DNA of 64,000 nt, taken from NCBI RefSeq assembly GCF_030486595.1, contig NZ_JAUJZH010000005.1, positions 186,001-250,000 on the forward strand, given 5' to 3'. The notes under the pieces were generated by a model. It ran no database searches, was not told where the DNA came from, and saw nothing but the letters and a program-made list of their open reading frames with translations. The translations under genes were made by a program, and so were the position numbers. Below, one piece after another: positions 8,291 to 21,076 of the stretch (its first letter is position 1; every line of letters starts with the position of its first letter). This DNA comes from Variovorax ginsengisoli (GTDB lineage Bacteria > Pseudomonadota > Gammaproteobacteria > Burkholderiales > Burkholderiaceae_C).

Positions 8291-8390
8291 GCCCCAGGTC
8301 GGGCTCACTGCGTGTAGCCCTCCCACCCCCGACCGGGGGCAACACCAGCGGCCCGACGAAGCCGGTTCCGCGGTGTTTCTGGCCTCGGAT
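8291..8390. repeat. Extragenic hairpin element between the Bug and gudD genes
   Basis: Two adjacent hairpins fill this spacer. One is CCCCC-GACC-GGGGG (8326-8339). The other is an imperfect stem from AACACC (8341-8346) to GGTGTT (8372-8377), closed by a GCGG/CCGC pair. The sequence resembles a short GC-rich repeat I associate with Comamonadaceae intergenic regions, although I cannot count copies here. It may reduce read-through from the binding-protein gene into gudD. Confidence 0.5.
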
Positions 8391-8430
8391 GTTGAACGAA
8401 CCAGCCTGCTGAACCATTTTGAAATCCGCC

Positions 8431-9762
8431 ATGCCGCATTCAACCCCCCTTGTCTCAGACCTGCGCGTCATCCCGGTCGCTGGCCGCGACAGCATGCTGC
8501 TCAACCTGAGCGGCGCCCACGGCCCCTTCTTCACCCGCAACCTGCTGATCCTCAGCGACAACGCCGGCCGCACCGGCGTTGGTGAAGTCCCTGGCGGCGA
8601 AAAGATCCGCCAGACCCTCGAGGACGCCCGCGACCTGGTGGTTGGCCAGTCGATCGGCAACGCCCAGCGCGTGATGCAGCAGGTGCAAAAGCAGTTCGCC
8701 GACCGCGATGCCGGCGGCCGCGGCCTGCAGACCTTCGACCTGCGCACCACGATCCATGCCGTGACCGCGATCGAGTCGGCGCTGCTCGACCTGCTGGGCC
8801 AGCACCTCGGCGTGCCGGTCGCGGCGCTGCTCGGCGAAGGTCAGCAGCGCGACGCGGTCGAGATGCTGGGCTACCTCTTCTATGTCGGCGACCGCGACAA
8901 GAGCGACCTGCCCTACGCCCGCGAGCCCGAGGCCGACAACGACTGGTTCCGCCTGCGCCACGAGAAGGCGATGACGCCCGAGGCGATCGTGCGACTGGCC
9001 GAGGCGGCGCGCGACAAGTACGGCTTCAACGACTTCAAGCTCAAGGGCGGCGTGCTGCGCGGCGACGAGGAAGTCGATGCCATCGTCGCGCTGCACGAGC
9101 GCTTCCCCGAAGCGCGCGTGACGCTCGACCCGAACGGCGGCTGGCTGCTCAAGGATGCGATCCGCCTGGGCCAGCGGATGCGCGGCGTGGTCGCCTATGC
9201 CGAAGACCCCTGCGGCGCCGAAGAAGGCTTCTCGGGCCGCGAGGTGATGGCCGAGTTCCGGCGCGCCACCGGCCTGCCGACCGCCACCAACATGATCGCC
9301 ACCGACTGGCGCCAGATGAGCCACGCGCTGGCGCTGCAGTCGGTCGACATCCCGCTGGCCGACCCGCATTTCTGGACCATGGCCGGGTCGGTGCGCGTGG
9401 CCCAGACCTGCCGCGACTGGGGCCTGACCTGGGGCTCGCATTCGAACAACCACTTCGACGTCTCGCTGGCGATGTTCACCCAGGTCGGCGCGGCCGCGCC
9501 GGGCCGTGTTACGGCCATCGATACGCACTGGATCTGGCAGGACGGCCAGCGCCTCACGAAAGAGCCGCTGCAGATCGTCGGCGGCCACGTGCAGGTGCCG
9601 AAGAAACCGGGCCTGGGCGTCGAGCTCGACATGGTCGAGGTCGAGAAGGCGCACCAGTTGTACAAGCAGCACGGCCTGGGCTCGCGCGACGATGCGATGG
9701 CGATGCAGGCGCTCATTCCCGGCTGGAAATTCGATCCCAAGCGGCCGGCCTTCGACCGCTGA
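8431..9762 (+). CDS. gudD: Glucarate dehydratase
   Basis: 443-residue enolase-superfamily enzyme that converts D-glucarate (and L-idarate) to 5-keto-4-deoxy-D-glucarate. It is close to E. coli GudD throughout. Catalytic residues can be matched: Lys203 and Lys205 (FKLKGG), metal ligands Asp233 (LDPNGGW), Glu258 (AYAEDP) and Asn287 (ATNM), and the His337/Asp364 dyad ([15 protein letters not shown]). I start at the ATG at 8431, giving [18 protein letters not shown], rather than an upstream TTG. First enzyme of the aldarate pathway encoded in this operon. Confidence 0.95.
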   Translation: MPHSTPLVSDLRVIPVAGRDSMLLNLSGAHGPFFTRNLLILSDNAGRTGVGEVPGGEKIRQTLEDARDLVVGQSIGNAQRVMQQVQKQFADRDAGGRGLQTFDLRTTIHAVTAIESALLDLLGQHLGVPVAALLGEGQQRDAVEMLGYLFYVGDRDKSDLPYAREPEADNDWFRLRHEKAMTPEAIVRLAEAARDKYGFNDFKLKGGVLRGDEEVDAIVALHERFPEARVTLDPNGGWLLKDAIRLGQRMRGVVAYAEDPCGAEEGFSGREVMAEFRRATGLPTATNMIATDWRQMSHALALQSVDIPLADPHFWTMAGSVRVAQTCRDWGLTWGSHSNNHFDVSLAMFTQVGAAAPGRVTAIDTHWIWQDGQRLTKEPLQIVGGHVQVPKKPGLGVELDMVEVEKAHQLYKQHGLGSRDDAMAMQALIPGWKFDPKRPAFDR

Positions 9763-9778
9763 CCCCCAAGGAGTCCCT

Positions 9779-10567
9779 ATGAGAGAGAACCGCCTGCGAA
9801 CACTATGGAAATCGGGAGGCGCCGCGGTCAACGGCTGGCTCGCGATCCCGAACGGCTTCTCGGCCGAGACCATGGCCCACCAGGGCTGGGATTCGCTGAC
9901 CATCGACCTGCAGCACGGCGTGGTCGACTACCAGTCGATGATCCCGATGCTGCAGGCGATCTCCACCACCGACACGGTGCCGGTGGTGCGGGTACCCTGG
10001 CTGGACCCGAGCGCACTCATGAAGGCGCTCGATGCCGGCGCCTACGGCGTCATCTGCCCGATGATCAGCACGCCCGACGAGGCTGCCAGGCTGGTCGCCT
10101 ACACCCACTACGCGCCGCGCGGCACGCGCAGCTTCGGGCCGATCCGGGCCTCGCTGTACGGCGGCGCCGACTACGCCCAGCATGCCAACGACACCATCGT
10201 CACCTTCGCGATGATCGAGACCGCACAGGCGCTGGAGAACCTCGACGCCATCATGTCGGTCGAGGGGCTGGACGCGGTCTACATCGGTCCCTCGGACCTC
10301 TCGCTGGCCCTCGGCTGCCGACCGGTGTTCGACGACGTCGATCCGCCGGCGGCGCAGGCGATCGACCACATCCTCGAGCGCGCCAAGGCGCACGGCCTGG
10401 TGGCCGGCATCCACAACGGCACGCCCGAGGGCGCGCTGGCGCGCATCGCCAAGGGCTTCCAGTTCGTCACCGTGAGCTCGGATGCGCGCCTGATGGCCGC
10501 CGGCTCGCAGCAAGTGCTTTCCAAGATGCGCGCCGCACCGGCCGCGCCCGGCTCCTCCACCTACTGA
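9779..10567 (+). CDS. HpcH/HpaI aldolase family protein, probable 5-keto-4-deoxy-D-glucarate aldolase
   Basis: 262-residue class II pyruvate aldolase. The probable base His46 is in IDLQHGVVD, and the metal ligands are Glu in MIETAQALENL and Asp in YIGPSDLSLALG. From its place between glucarate dehydratase and tartronate semialdehyde reductase it should split 5-keto-4-deoxy-glucarate into pyruvate and tartronate semialdehyde (the GarL reaction); that assignment rests on context. Many relatives have Glu where Gln45 precedes the active-site His. AAGGAG at 9768-9773 supports the ATG at 9779. Confidence 0.85.
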   Translation: MRENRLRTLWKSGGAAVNGWLAIPNGFSAETMAHQGWDSLTIDLQHGVVDYQSMIPMLQAISTTDTVPVVRVPWLDPSALMKALDAGAYGVICPMISTPDEAARLVAYTHYAPRGTRSFGPIRASLYGGADYAQHANDTIVTFAMIETAQALENLDAIMSVEGLDAVYIGPSDLSLALGCRPVFDDVDPPAAQAIDHILERAKAHGLVAGIHNGTPEGALARIAKGFQFVTVSSDARLMAAGSQQVLSKMRAAPAAPGSSTY

Positions 10568-10580
10568 AAGGGAACATCAC

Positions 10581-11459
10581 ATGAAGATCGGATTCATCGG
10601 CCTCGGCATCATGGGCGCGCCGATGGCGCAGAACCTCATGAAGGCCGGCCACGAGATGGTCGTGCGCACGCGCAGCAAGGTGCCCGACGCCCTGCAGGGC
10701 GCCACCGTCTGCAAGACCAACGCCGAGGTCGCGCGCGCGGCCGAGGTCGTGATCCTGATGCTGCCCGACACGCCCGACGTCGAGCAGGTGCTGTTCGGCG
10801 AGGACGGCGTGGCCTCGGGCCTCTCCAAGGGCAAGACCGTGATCGACATGAGCTCGATCGCGCCGATGGAGACCAAGCGCTTCGCCAAGAAGATCAATGA
10901 ACTCGGCTGCGACTACCTCGACGCGCCGGTGTCGGGCGGCGAAGTCGGCGCCAAGGCGGGCAGCCTGACGATCATGGTGGGCGGCGACGAGGCCGTGTTC
11001 GAGCGCGCCCGGCCGCTGTTCGAGGCCATGGGCAAGAACATCACGCTGGTCGGCGGCAACGGCGACGGCCAGACCACCAAGGTCGCGAACCAGATCATCG
11101 TGGCGCTCAACATCGCGGCGGTCGGCGAGGCGCTGCTGTTCGCGAGCAAGGCCGGCGCCGACCCGGCCAAGGTGCGGCAGGCACTGATGGGCGGCTTCGC
11201 GGCCAGCCGCATCCTCGAGGTGCACGGCGAGCGGATGATCAAGCGCACCTTCAATCCGGGCTTCCGCATCGCGCTGCATCAGAAGGACCTGAGCCTGGCG
11301 CTCGCCGGTGCCAAGGAGATGGACGTGTCACTGCCCCAGACCGCTTCGGCGGCGCAGCTGATGCAGTCCTGCGCCGCCCATGGCTGGGACCAGCTCGACC
11401 ATTCCGCATTGGTCAAGGCGCTGGAGCAGATGGCCGCGCACGAGGTGGCGGCGGGCTGA
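10581..11459 (+). CDS. garR: 2-hydroxy-3-oxopropionate reductase (tartronate semialdehyde reductase)
   Basis: 292-residue beta-hydroxyacid dehydrogenase. The NAD(P)-binding motif GLGIMGAPMAQNL is at residues 7-19, the substrate motif DAPVSGGEVGA around 114-124, and the catalytic Lys in TTKVANQ. It reduces tartronate semialdehyde to D-glycerate, the last step of this block; the glycerate kinase gene needed afterwards is not in the window. It follows the aldolase gene by 13 bp and belongs to the same operon. Its stop codon abuts the stop of the convergent TPR gene within a shared TGATCA. Confidence 0.92.
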   Translation: MKIGFIGLGIMGAPMAQNLMKAGHEMVVRTRSKVPDALQGATVCKTNAEVARAAEVVILMLPDTPDVEQVLFGEDGVASGLSKGKTVIDMSSIAPMETKRFAKKINELGCDYLDAPVSGGEVGAKAGSLTIMVGGDEAVFERARPLFEAMGKNITLVGGNGDGQTTKVANQIIVALNIAAVGEALLFASKAGADPAKVRQALMGGFAASRILEVHGERMIKRTFNPGFRIALHQKDLSLALAGAKEMDVSLPQTASAAQLMQSCAAHGWDQLDHSALVKALEQMAAHEVAAG

Positions 11460-12794
11460 TCAGCCGAACGCAGGCAGGCCCAGCCGTGCGCAGACCGCGG
11501 CGGCCTGCTTTCTCAAGCGCAGCGACTCCGGCTGGCGGTTGACCTGCTGCTGCAGGATGCCTTGGGCGCCGGCCAGCGAAGCCTCGGTGCCGAGGCGCAC
11601 CAGCGCATCGAGGTACACCTGCTCGAACAGGTCGCGCTGGGCATGGCTGCCGCCGATCTCGACCAGGCGCGGCAGGGCCAGCCCCAGGCCATCGATCGCC
11701 GCCGCGAAGTCGCCGCGGGCGTGGGCGCGCAGCCCGTGCGCCGCCGGCACGCAGACCCGCTGCCAGGCATCGCGGCTCGAAGGCGGCGCATGCGGTGCGA
11801 AGGATTCGATGTTGCGCAGCAGCAGGTCGGCCTCGTCCCGGCCCGCACGTGCCAGGCCGTAGAGGTATTGCAGGTCCAGGAAGGGCAGCACGTGGTCGTC
11901 GAGGCGCTGCGCGAGGTGGCTGGCCAGGTCCTGCCAGCGATCTTCGACCGGAATGCCCGCGAGCTCGAAGCGCGCCAGCAACGAGACGGCGCCGATCTGG
12001 TCCTGCGAGTAGTCCTTGACCACGCCCCAGACCTCACGGTCGTAGACCTCGAGCGCCTCGGCGTCACGGCCGAGGTCGATCAGGAACAGCGCCACGTGCC
12101 ACCAGTTGTGCGTGACCATGAAGGAGTTGAGCCCGACCCAGGTGTCGCTGAGCGCGCGCATCACGGCCAGCCCTTCGGCCAGGCGCCCCTCGGTCAGCAT
12201 CACGTGGCCGAGCGCGTGGTGTGCCCACGGCTCCTTGCGACGCATCATGATTGCGCGGCGCGCGCTGGCCTCGGCCTCGCGCATCAGGTGGCATTGCTCG
12301 TAGCCGAAGGCGGCCATTCCGTGCAGGTACGCGACGTCGCCGGCCGCCGGCAGCGCGGCCAGCGCGAGCCGCAGCATGCCGGGGCAGTCGCCGCTGTTGA
12401 AGCAGTGGTACTGGCCGAGCTTGAGCGAGGCCAGGTCGCGCGGATGCTCCAGTGCCTGCTCCTGGTGCAGCGCGATCGCGCGCGCGATGTCGCCCGCGGC
12501 CCAGGCGGCGACCGCGTCGATGTAGCGCTGCTCGCGCGGAGTGGCGCGCGACGCGCCGGCCTGGGCGCGTTCGAGGAAGGGGCGCGCGTTGGCCACTGCA
12601 TCCTTTGATTCGGCAAACAGGTGCAGGGTGGCGCAGTAGGCCTGCACCAGCGGGCTCGGGTCATGGGCGGCGGCCAGCGTGTCGACCGCCCGGGCCTCGC
12701 AGGCGATGAAGCCCTCGACGAAGGCATTGACCGCCGGCAGGCTCGCCGCGTCGTCCAGCGTGACCGGATTGCCGAGGCTGTCGGTGCTGCGCAT
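11460..12794 (-). CDS. TTC38-like tetratricopeptide repeat protein
   Basis: 444-residue helical repeat protein resembling animal TTC38. The shared features are a HNWWHVALFLIDLG-type segment (animal: HNYWHWALYLIEKG), a VEDRWQDL-type segment and GGSHAQRDLFEQV near the C-terminus (animal: GGSNAQRDVFNQ). There is no signal peptide. The biochemical role of the family is unknown to me. The start lies 13 bp after the amidase stop on the same strand, making it the last gene of the ABC importer-amidase unit. Assignment to TTC38 is by recalled similarity and is fairly confident; function is unknown. Confidence 0.8.
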   Translation of the reverse strand: MRSTDSLGNPVTLDDAASLPAVNAFVEGFIACEARAVDTLAAAHDPSPLVQAYCATLHLFAESKDAVANARPFLERAQAGASRATPREQRYIDAVAAWAAGDIARAIALHQEQALEHPRDLASLKLGQYHCFNSGDCPGMLRLALAALPAAGDVAYLHGMAAFGYEQCHLMREAEASARRAIMMRRKEPWAHHALGHVMLTEGRLAEGLAVMRALSDTWVGLNSFMVTHNWWHVALFLIDLGRDAEALEVYDREVWGVVKDYSQDQIGAVSLLARFELAGIPVEDRWQDLASHLAQRLDDHVLPFLDLQYLYGLARAGRDEADLLLRNIESFAPHAPPSSRDAWQRVCVPAAHGLRAHARGDFAAAIDGLGLALPRLVEIGGSHAQRDLFEQVYLDALVRLGTEASLAGAQGILQQQVNRQPESLRLRKQAAAVCARLGLPAFG

Positions 12795-12807
12795 GGCGTC
12801 GCGCCGC

Positions 12808-14214
12808 TCAGTCGCGCGGCGGTTCGGGCCAGGGCCGCTGCGGGTCGCGGATCTGCTCGAAGGCGCGCGAGACCTTCAGCACTCCCAGGTCGTCGAAACG
12901 CCTGCCGGCGATCTGCAATCCGATCGGCAGTCCGCCGCTGCTGTAGCCGCAGTTGATCGAGGCCGCCGGCTGCTCCGACATGTTGAACGGCACCGTGAAG
13001 CCGATGTGCTCCAGCGGGCGCAGCGGATCGTTGGTGGGCGACGGCGCCTCGGCCGCGGCCGGCAGGTTGGGTGCGGTCGGCGAGATCACATAGTCGTAGC
13101 CGGCGCAGGCCGCCACCGCGGCGACGCGGGTCGCGTGGAACTGGCTGAAAGCCCTGAACACGTGCTCGCCGCTGAAGCCCTCGGCACTGTCGGCCCACTG
13201 CCGGATGTAGGGCAGCACCTTGGCGCGCTGGTCGGGGCGCAGCGCGTTCATGTCGACCCGCGAGCGCATGCGCCACAGGTGGTCCATGCCGTCGAGCATG
13301 GTCTGCGTCATGAAGGGCTGCATCGGCTCGACGATCGCGCCCGCGCGTTCGAAGAGCCGTGCCGCATGCTCGACCGCGGCGCGGATCTCGGGCTCCACCG
13401 CCAGGCCGCAGCCGGCGTCGAGCAGCAGGCCGATGCGCAGGCCGCGCAGGTGTTCGACCCCGACGTCGAAGCCGGACCAGTCGATCGCCTCCGGCGGCAG
13501 GCTCATGCTGTCGCGCGCGTCGGCCAGCGACAGCGGCGCCATCATCAGCGCCGCGTCGGCCACCGTGCGCGTCATGGGACCGGCGGCGCGCCCCATGTAG
13601 GGCGGGTCGATCGGGATCCGGCCCAGGCTGGGCTTGAGCGTGAAGATGCCGCACCAGGCGGCCGGCAGGCGCAGCGAACCGCCGATGTCGGTGCCGATGT
13701 GCAGCGGGCCGTAGCCCGCGGCCGCCGCGGCGCCGGCGCCGGCGCTCGATCCGCCCGGCGTGCGCGACAGGTCCCAGGGATTGCGCGCCAGCACATGGAA
13801 GCTCGACAGGCCGGAGGACAGCATGCCGTAGTCGGGCATGGTGGTCTTCGCCAGGATCACCGCGCCGGCTTCCTTGAGCCGGGCCGCGGGCGGCGCGTCG
13901 ACCGCCGCCGGCCGCAGGTCGGTGGCCGCGGTGCCGGCCGGCATCGGGTCGCCGCGGGTCGCGATGTTCTCCTTGATCGTGGTCGGGACGCCGTCGAGCG
14001 GGCCCAGCGGCTCGCCGCGGGTCCAGCGCGCCTCGGCCGCGCGGGCCTGTTCCAGCGCGGCCTCGGGGCGCAGCAGCCAGGTGGCCTGCAGCCGCGGCTC
14101 CCAGCGCCCGACGTGGTCCAGCACCGACTGCGTCACCTCGACCGGAGAGAGGCGCTTGGCGCGGTAGCCGGCGATCAGTTCGCGCGCCGACAGGTCATGC
14201 AGCGCGCCCGTCAC
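12808..14214 (-). CDS. Amidase (amidase signature family)
   Basis: 468-residue amidase-signature enzyme with Lys81 (PTTIKENI), the GGSS pair (154-157) and nucleophile Ser180 in GTDIGGSLRLPA, so the full Ser-cisSer-Lys triad is present. I start at the GTG at 14214, which overlaps the stop of the binding-protein gene (GTGA on the minus strand, 14211-14214) and gives a normal-length N-terminus. Its place in a peptide-type ABC importer operon suggests that it hydrolyses an imported amide, but the substrate is unknown. Confidence 0.88.
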   Translation of the reverse strand: MTGALHDLSARELIAGYRAKRLSPVEVTQSVLDHVGRWEPRLQATWLLRPEAALEQARAAEARWTRGEPLGPLDGVPTTIKENIATRGDPMPAGTAATDLRPAAVDAPPAARLKEAGAVILAKTTMPDYGMLSSGLSSFHVLARNPWDLSRTPGGSSAGAGAAAAAGYGPLHIGTDIGGSLRLPAAWCGIFTLKPSLGRIPIDPPYMGRAAGPMTRTVADAALMMAPLSLADARDSMSLPPEAIDWSGFDVGVEHLRGLRIGLLLDAGCGLAVEPEIRAAVEHAARLFERAGAIVEPMQPFMTQTMLDGMDHLWRMRSRVDMNALRPDQRAKVLPYIRQWADSAEGFSGEHVFRAFSQFHATRVAAVAACAGYDYVISPTAPNLPAAAEAPSPTNDPLRPLEHIGFTVPFNMSEQPAASINCGYSSGGLPIGLQIAGRRFDDLGVLKVSRAFEQIRDPQRPWPEPPRD

Positions 14215-15704
14215 GACCAGGACAGCGCCGACAGGTCGTTGACGAAGATCGGCATGTCCTTCCACAGCCCCCGCACGCTCTTCTTCGCCACGGTCGGCCA
14301 AACGGGCTGGAACAGGAAGCCGTTGGCCGCATCGCTGGCCAGCAGGCGCTGGGCGTCGCCCAGCAGCTTGTTGCGCTCGGCCGCGTTGCCGGTGGTCTTG
14401 ATCTTGTCGAACAGCGCGTTGAAGTCCTTCGACTGGTAGCCCCAGTAGTAGTCGGCCTTGGCATAGTTGCCGAGGTCGAAGGGCTCGACGTGCGAGACGA
14501 TGCTGAGGTCGAAGTCGTGGCCGCCGCCGTAGGTGCCGCTGAGCCACTGGGCCCATTCGACGTTCTGGACCTTCACGTTGATGCCGATCTTGGCCAGCTG
14601 GGCCACGATCATCTCGCCGCCCTGGCGCGCATACGGCGGCGGCGGCAAGGTCATCGTGAGTTCCAGCGGCGTCTTCACGCCGGCCTCGGCCAGCAGCGCC
14701 TTGGCCTTCTCGATGTTGAACGGGTTCACGCCGGTGGTGTCGACATAGCCCGCGGCGCCCGGCACGTAGTGGCTGCCGATCGGCACGCCGAAGCCGTCGA
14801 CCGCGCCCTCGATCAAGGCCTTGCGGTCGATCGCCATCAGGATCGCGCGCCGCACGCGGACATCGTCCAGGGGCTTGCGCTTGTTGTTGATCGCCAGGAT
14901 GGTCTTGGCCCGCGAGCCGCTCAGGATGACCTGGAACTGCGGGTTGTTCTTGAACTGCGGCACGACGCGCGTGCCGATGCGCGGGAAAGCGTCGACGTCG
15001 CCGGCCAGCAGCGAGGCGGCCTGGGCCGCCGGGTCGGCAATGAAGCGGAAGCTGACCTTGTTGATCTTGGCGGCGCCCGGATTGCGGAAGCCGTCCCATT
15101 TGGAGAGCACCAGCGAACTGCCCTTGTTCCAGCTGTCGAGCTTGTAGGGGCCGGTGCCGACCGGCTTGGTGGCGTTGGTGTCGGCGCTCTTGGGCTCGAC
15201 GATGACGGCGGTCGCCTGGCCCAGCACGAAGGGCAGGTCGGGGTCGATTTCCTTGTTGATGATCACCACCGTGTGGTCGTCGACCACCTGGGTGCTGAAG
15301 TTGGCGAAGGTGCGCTTGTCCTTGTTGGTGCTCTTCTCGCCGCCGGCGCGGTCGAACGAGAACTTGACCGCCTGCGCATTGAAGGGCTCGCCATTCTGGA
15401 ACTTGACGCCGCGGCGCAGCTTGAAGGTGTAGGTGCGCAGGTCGGGCGAGACCTCCCAGCTCTCGGCCAAGAGCGGCGTGACGCTGCCGTCGGAGTTGAT
15501 CTTGGTCAGTGTCTCGAGGATGTTGTAGAGGACGATCTCGCCGATCGCCGAGGCGGCGCCGGCGGTCGGGTCCAGGCCCGGCGGTTCGAGCGCCATGCCG
15601 ATCACCATCGCGTCCTTTCGGCCCTGCGCCAGTGCGGCCTGCGGCAGCGCGAGCGGCACGGTGGCGAGTGCGGCGGTGGTCAGGAGGGTGCGGCGATTCA
15701 GCAT
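14211..15704 (-). CDS. ABC transporter substrate-binding protein (SBP family 5, peptide/opine type)
   Basis: 497-residue family 5 extracytoplasmic binding protein. It has a signal peptide with an NRRTLL twin-arginine-like start and cleavage around ALAQG. Recognisable family stretches include the LEPPGLDP segment near residue 40, the NGEPFNAQAVKFSFDR block and VGTGPYKLDSW. It delivers a peptide-like, amide or glycoside ligand to the permease pair encoded upstream. It follows the second ATPase gene after 91 bp and is translationally coupled to the amidase gene. Confidence 0.9.
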   Translation of the reverse strand: MLNRRTLLTTAALATVPLALPQAALAQGRKDAMVIGMALEPPGLDPTAGAASAIGEIVLYNILETLTKINSDGSVTPLLAESWEVSPDLRTYTFKLRRGVKFQNGEPFNAQAVKFSFDRAGGEKSTNKDKRTFANFSTQVVDDHTVVIINKEIDPDLPFVLGQATAVIVEPKSADTNATKPVGTGPYKLDSWNKGSSLVLSKWDGFRNPGAAKINKVSFRFIADPAAQAASLLAGDVDAFPRIGTRVVPQFKNNPQFQVILSGSRAKTILAINNKRKPLDDVRVRRAILMAIDRKALIEGAVDGFGVPIGSHYVPGAAGYVDTTGVNPFNIEKAKALLAEAGVKTPLELTMTLPPPPYARQGGEMIVAQLAKIGINVKVQNVEWAQWLSGTYGGGHDFDLSIVSHVEPFDLGNYAKADYYWGYQSKDFNALFDKIKTTGNAAERNKLLGDAQRLLASDAANGFLFQPVWPTVAKKSVRGLWKDMPIFVNDLSALSWS

Positions 15705-15795
15705 GGTTCAGGACTCCAGGGAAAGGCGGATGGGAAATACAGTGTTACATCATCGCGAAGCGGCGCCCGTGCGGCAAGCATTTGCTCAAGCGCGA

Positions 15796-17612
<1,817 letters not shown>

Positions 17613-17619
17613 GGGAGGT

Positions 17620-18522
17620 TCAGCGGGCGCGCGCAAGGCGGGGATCGAGCAGGTCCCGCAGGCCGTCGCCCAGCAGGTTGAGGCCCAGCACCGCCAGCGC
17701 GATCGCCATGCCGGGGAACACGGCCAGCAGGGGGGCCTGGAACATCATGGTCTGGGCCTCGCTCAGCATGCGGCCCCACGAAGGCTGCGGCGGCTGCGTG
17801 CCCAGGCCGAGGTAGGACAGCGCCGCCTCGGCCAGGATCGCGACCGCGAAGCGGATCGTGATCTGCACGATCAGCACCGCCGAGATGTTGGGCAGCACGT
17901 GCTGCATCGTGATGGCGAACGCGCCCTTGCCGCAGGCGCGGGCGGCCGCCACGTACTCGCGCGACCAGATCGCGTTGGCCGAGGCCCGCGTGATGCGCGC
18001 GAAGGTCGGGATGTTGTAGATGCCGATGGCGACGATCGCATTGACGATGCCGGCGCCGAACACCGCGGTCATCATGATCGCCGACAGGATCGCCGGGAAG
18101 GCCATCGTGAAGTCGGTCAGGCGCATGATCGCTTCCTCGACCCAGCCGCGGCGAGCTGCAGCGAGCAGGCCGAGCGCGGTGCCCACCGTGAGGCCGATGC
18201 CGACGGCGATCACGCCGACCAGGATCGAGGCGCGGGCGCCCACCAGCAGCAGCGAGGCGACATCGCGGCCGAAGGTGTCGGTGCCGAGCCAGTGCGCCCA
18301 GCTCGGCTTCTGCAGCTTGCTCGCGAGGTCCATCTCGTAGGGCGACCAGGGGGTCCACACCAGCGACACGGCGGCCGCCGCCACCAGCAGCAGGCTGAGC
18401 ACTGCGCCGATCGTGAAGCTGCGGTGCCGCAGCGCGCGGCGCCAGAAGCCGGGGACCTTGAAGGCGGCCGCGCTGGGCACCGCAGCGGGTACTGCGCTCA
18501 TGCGTGCCCCCGCGCTCGGCAC
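17620..18522 (-). CDS. Peptide-type ABC transporter permease (DppC/OppC-like)
   Basis: 300-residue inner-membrane permease with an N-terminal OppC-type segment and about six transmembrane helices. The conserved GTDTFGRDVASLLLVGARAS segment and the EAA loop around EYVAAARACG are visible. It pairs with the DppB-like permease to form the channel. It is separated from that gene by a 61-bp repeat. Confidence 0.9.
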   Translation of the reverse strand: MPSAGARMSAVPAAVPSAAAFKVPGFWRRALRHRSFTIGAVLSLLLVAAAAVSLVWTPWSPYEMDLASKLQKPSWAHWLGTDTFGRDVASLLLVGARASILVGVIAVGIGLTVGTALGLLAAARRGWVEEAIMRLTDFTMAFPAILSAIMMTAVFGAGIVNAIVAIGIYNIPTFARITRASANAIWSREYVAAARACGKGAFAITMQHVLPNISAVLIVQITIRFAVAILAEAALSYLGLGTQPPQPSWGRMLSEAQTMMFQAPLLAVFPGMAIALAVLGLNLLGDGLRDLLDPRLARAR

Positions 18523-18583
18523 TTCGTGTCCTCGCTGCCCCCCGAGGGGGCGCGAGCTTGCTTGGGGCGGCCCGGCGCTGCGC
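18523..18583. repeat. Short extragenic hairpin repeat between permease genes
   Basis: This spacer contains CTTCGTGTCCTCGCTG followed by a hairpin GCCCCC / GGGGGC (18537-18551) and GCTTGCTTGGGGCGG. I recognise it as a type of short repeat common between genes in Variovorax and Acidovorax relatives; this is from memory, not a search. It may stabilise or attenuate the polycistronic message between the two permease genes. Confidence 0.6.
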
Positions 18584-20325
<1,742 letters not shown>

Positions 20326-20364
20326 TTTTTGTTGTCTCCCTTTCCTTCTTCTCGCTTGCTTCCG

Positions 20365-20997
20365 CTAGCCCGCGGCGGGTGCACCCCCGTCGCCGGGCTC
20401 GCGCCGCGGTGGTTTGGGGCGCGGCGGCTTGCTCGTGTGGATGAGCAGGGTCGCCTTGTCCATCTCGCCGGCCACCAGGGCCGGAAAAGCATGCAGCGAG
20501 CGCACAATTGCATCCTCGATCGCCTCGCGTTGTTCCTTCAGCGGCTTCTTGAGCACCCAGTTCACGACCTCGGACTTGACGCCCGGATGGCCGATGCCGA
20601 TCCGCAGCCGCCAGTAGTCGCCGGTGCCGAGTTGCGCGTGGATGTCGCGCAGGCCGTTGTGGCCGGCGTGGCTGCCGCCGAACTTGAGCTTGGCCTGCCC
20701 CGGCACCACGTCGAGTTCGTCGTGCGCGACCAGGATCTCGCTGGGCTCGATCTTGAAGAAGCGCGCCAGCGCGGCCGTCGACTTGCCCGAAAGGTTCATG
20801 AAGGTCTGCGGCTCGAGCAGCCAGAGCGGCTTGCCGCCGACCTGGGTGCGCGCCACCAGCCCGTGGTAGCTGCGCTCGGGCGCCAGCGTGAGCTTCAGGT
20901 CGCGGGCCAGTGCGTCGATCCACCAGAAGCCCGCGTTGTGGCGCGTGGCCTCGTATTCAGGGCCCGGATTTCCGAGGCCTACAAACAGCTTGATCAT
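20365..20997 (-). CDS. pth: Peptidyl-tRNA hydrolase
   Basis: 210-residue Pth, which releases peptides from peptidyl-tRNA dropped by ribosomes. The catalytic His20 is in [12 protein letters not shown], and the substrate motifs [10 protein letters not shown] and [10 protein letters not shown], with [13 protein letters not shown], are all intact. The start at 20997 gives [12 protein letters not shown]. The C-terminus carries a Pro/Arg/Gly-rich extension beyond the core fold. It lies downstream of rplY with a terminator-like hairpin between, the usual betaproteobacterial order. Confidence 0.95.
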   Translation of the reverse strand: MIKLFVGLGNPGPEYEATRHNAGFWWIDALARDLKLTLAPERSYHGLVARTQVGGKPLWLLEPQTFMNLSGKSTAALARFFKIEPSEILVAHDELDVVPGQAKLKFGGSHAGHNGLRDIHAQLGTGDYWRLRIGIGHPGVKSEVVNWVLKKPLKEQREAIEDAIVRSLHAFPALVAGEMDKATLLIHTSKPPRPKPPRREPGDGGAPAAG

Positions 20998-21026
20998 GAG
21001 GACGGATTGTGACTTGGCGCGCCAAC

Positions 21027-21053
21027 GAAAACGGCCCGCACTGGGCGGGCCGT
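21027..21053 (-). terminator. Rho-independent terminator after rplY
   Basis: A 9-bp perfect stem ACGGCCCGC / GCGGGCCGT (21031-21039 and 21045-21053) is followed, on the minus strand, by TTTTCG. It lies 24 bp past the rplY stop and 30 bp before pth, so pth may have its own promoter or rely on read-through. Confidence 0.75.
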
Positions 21054-21076
21054 TCAGGCGCGATCGCGAAGCGGGA

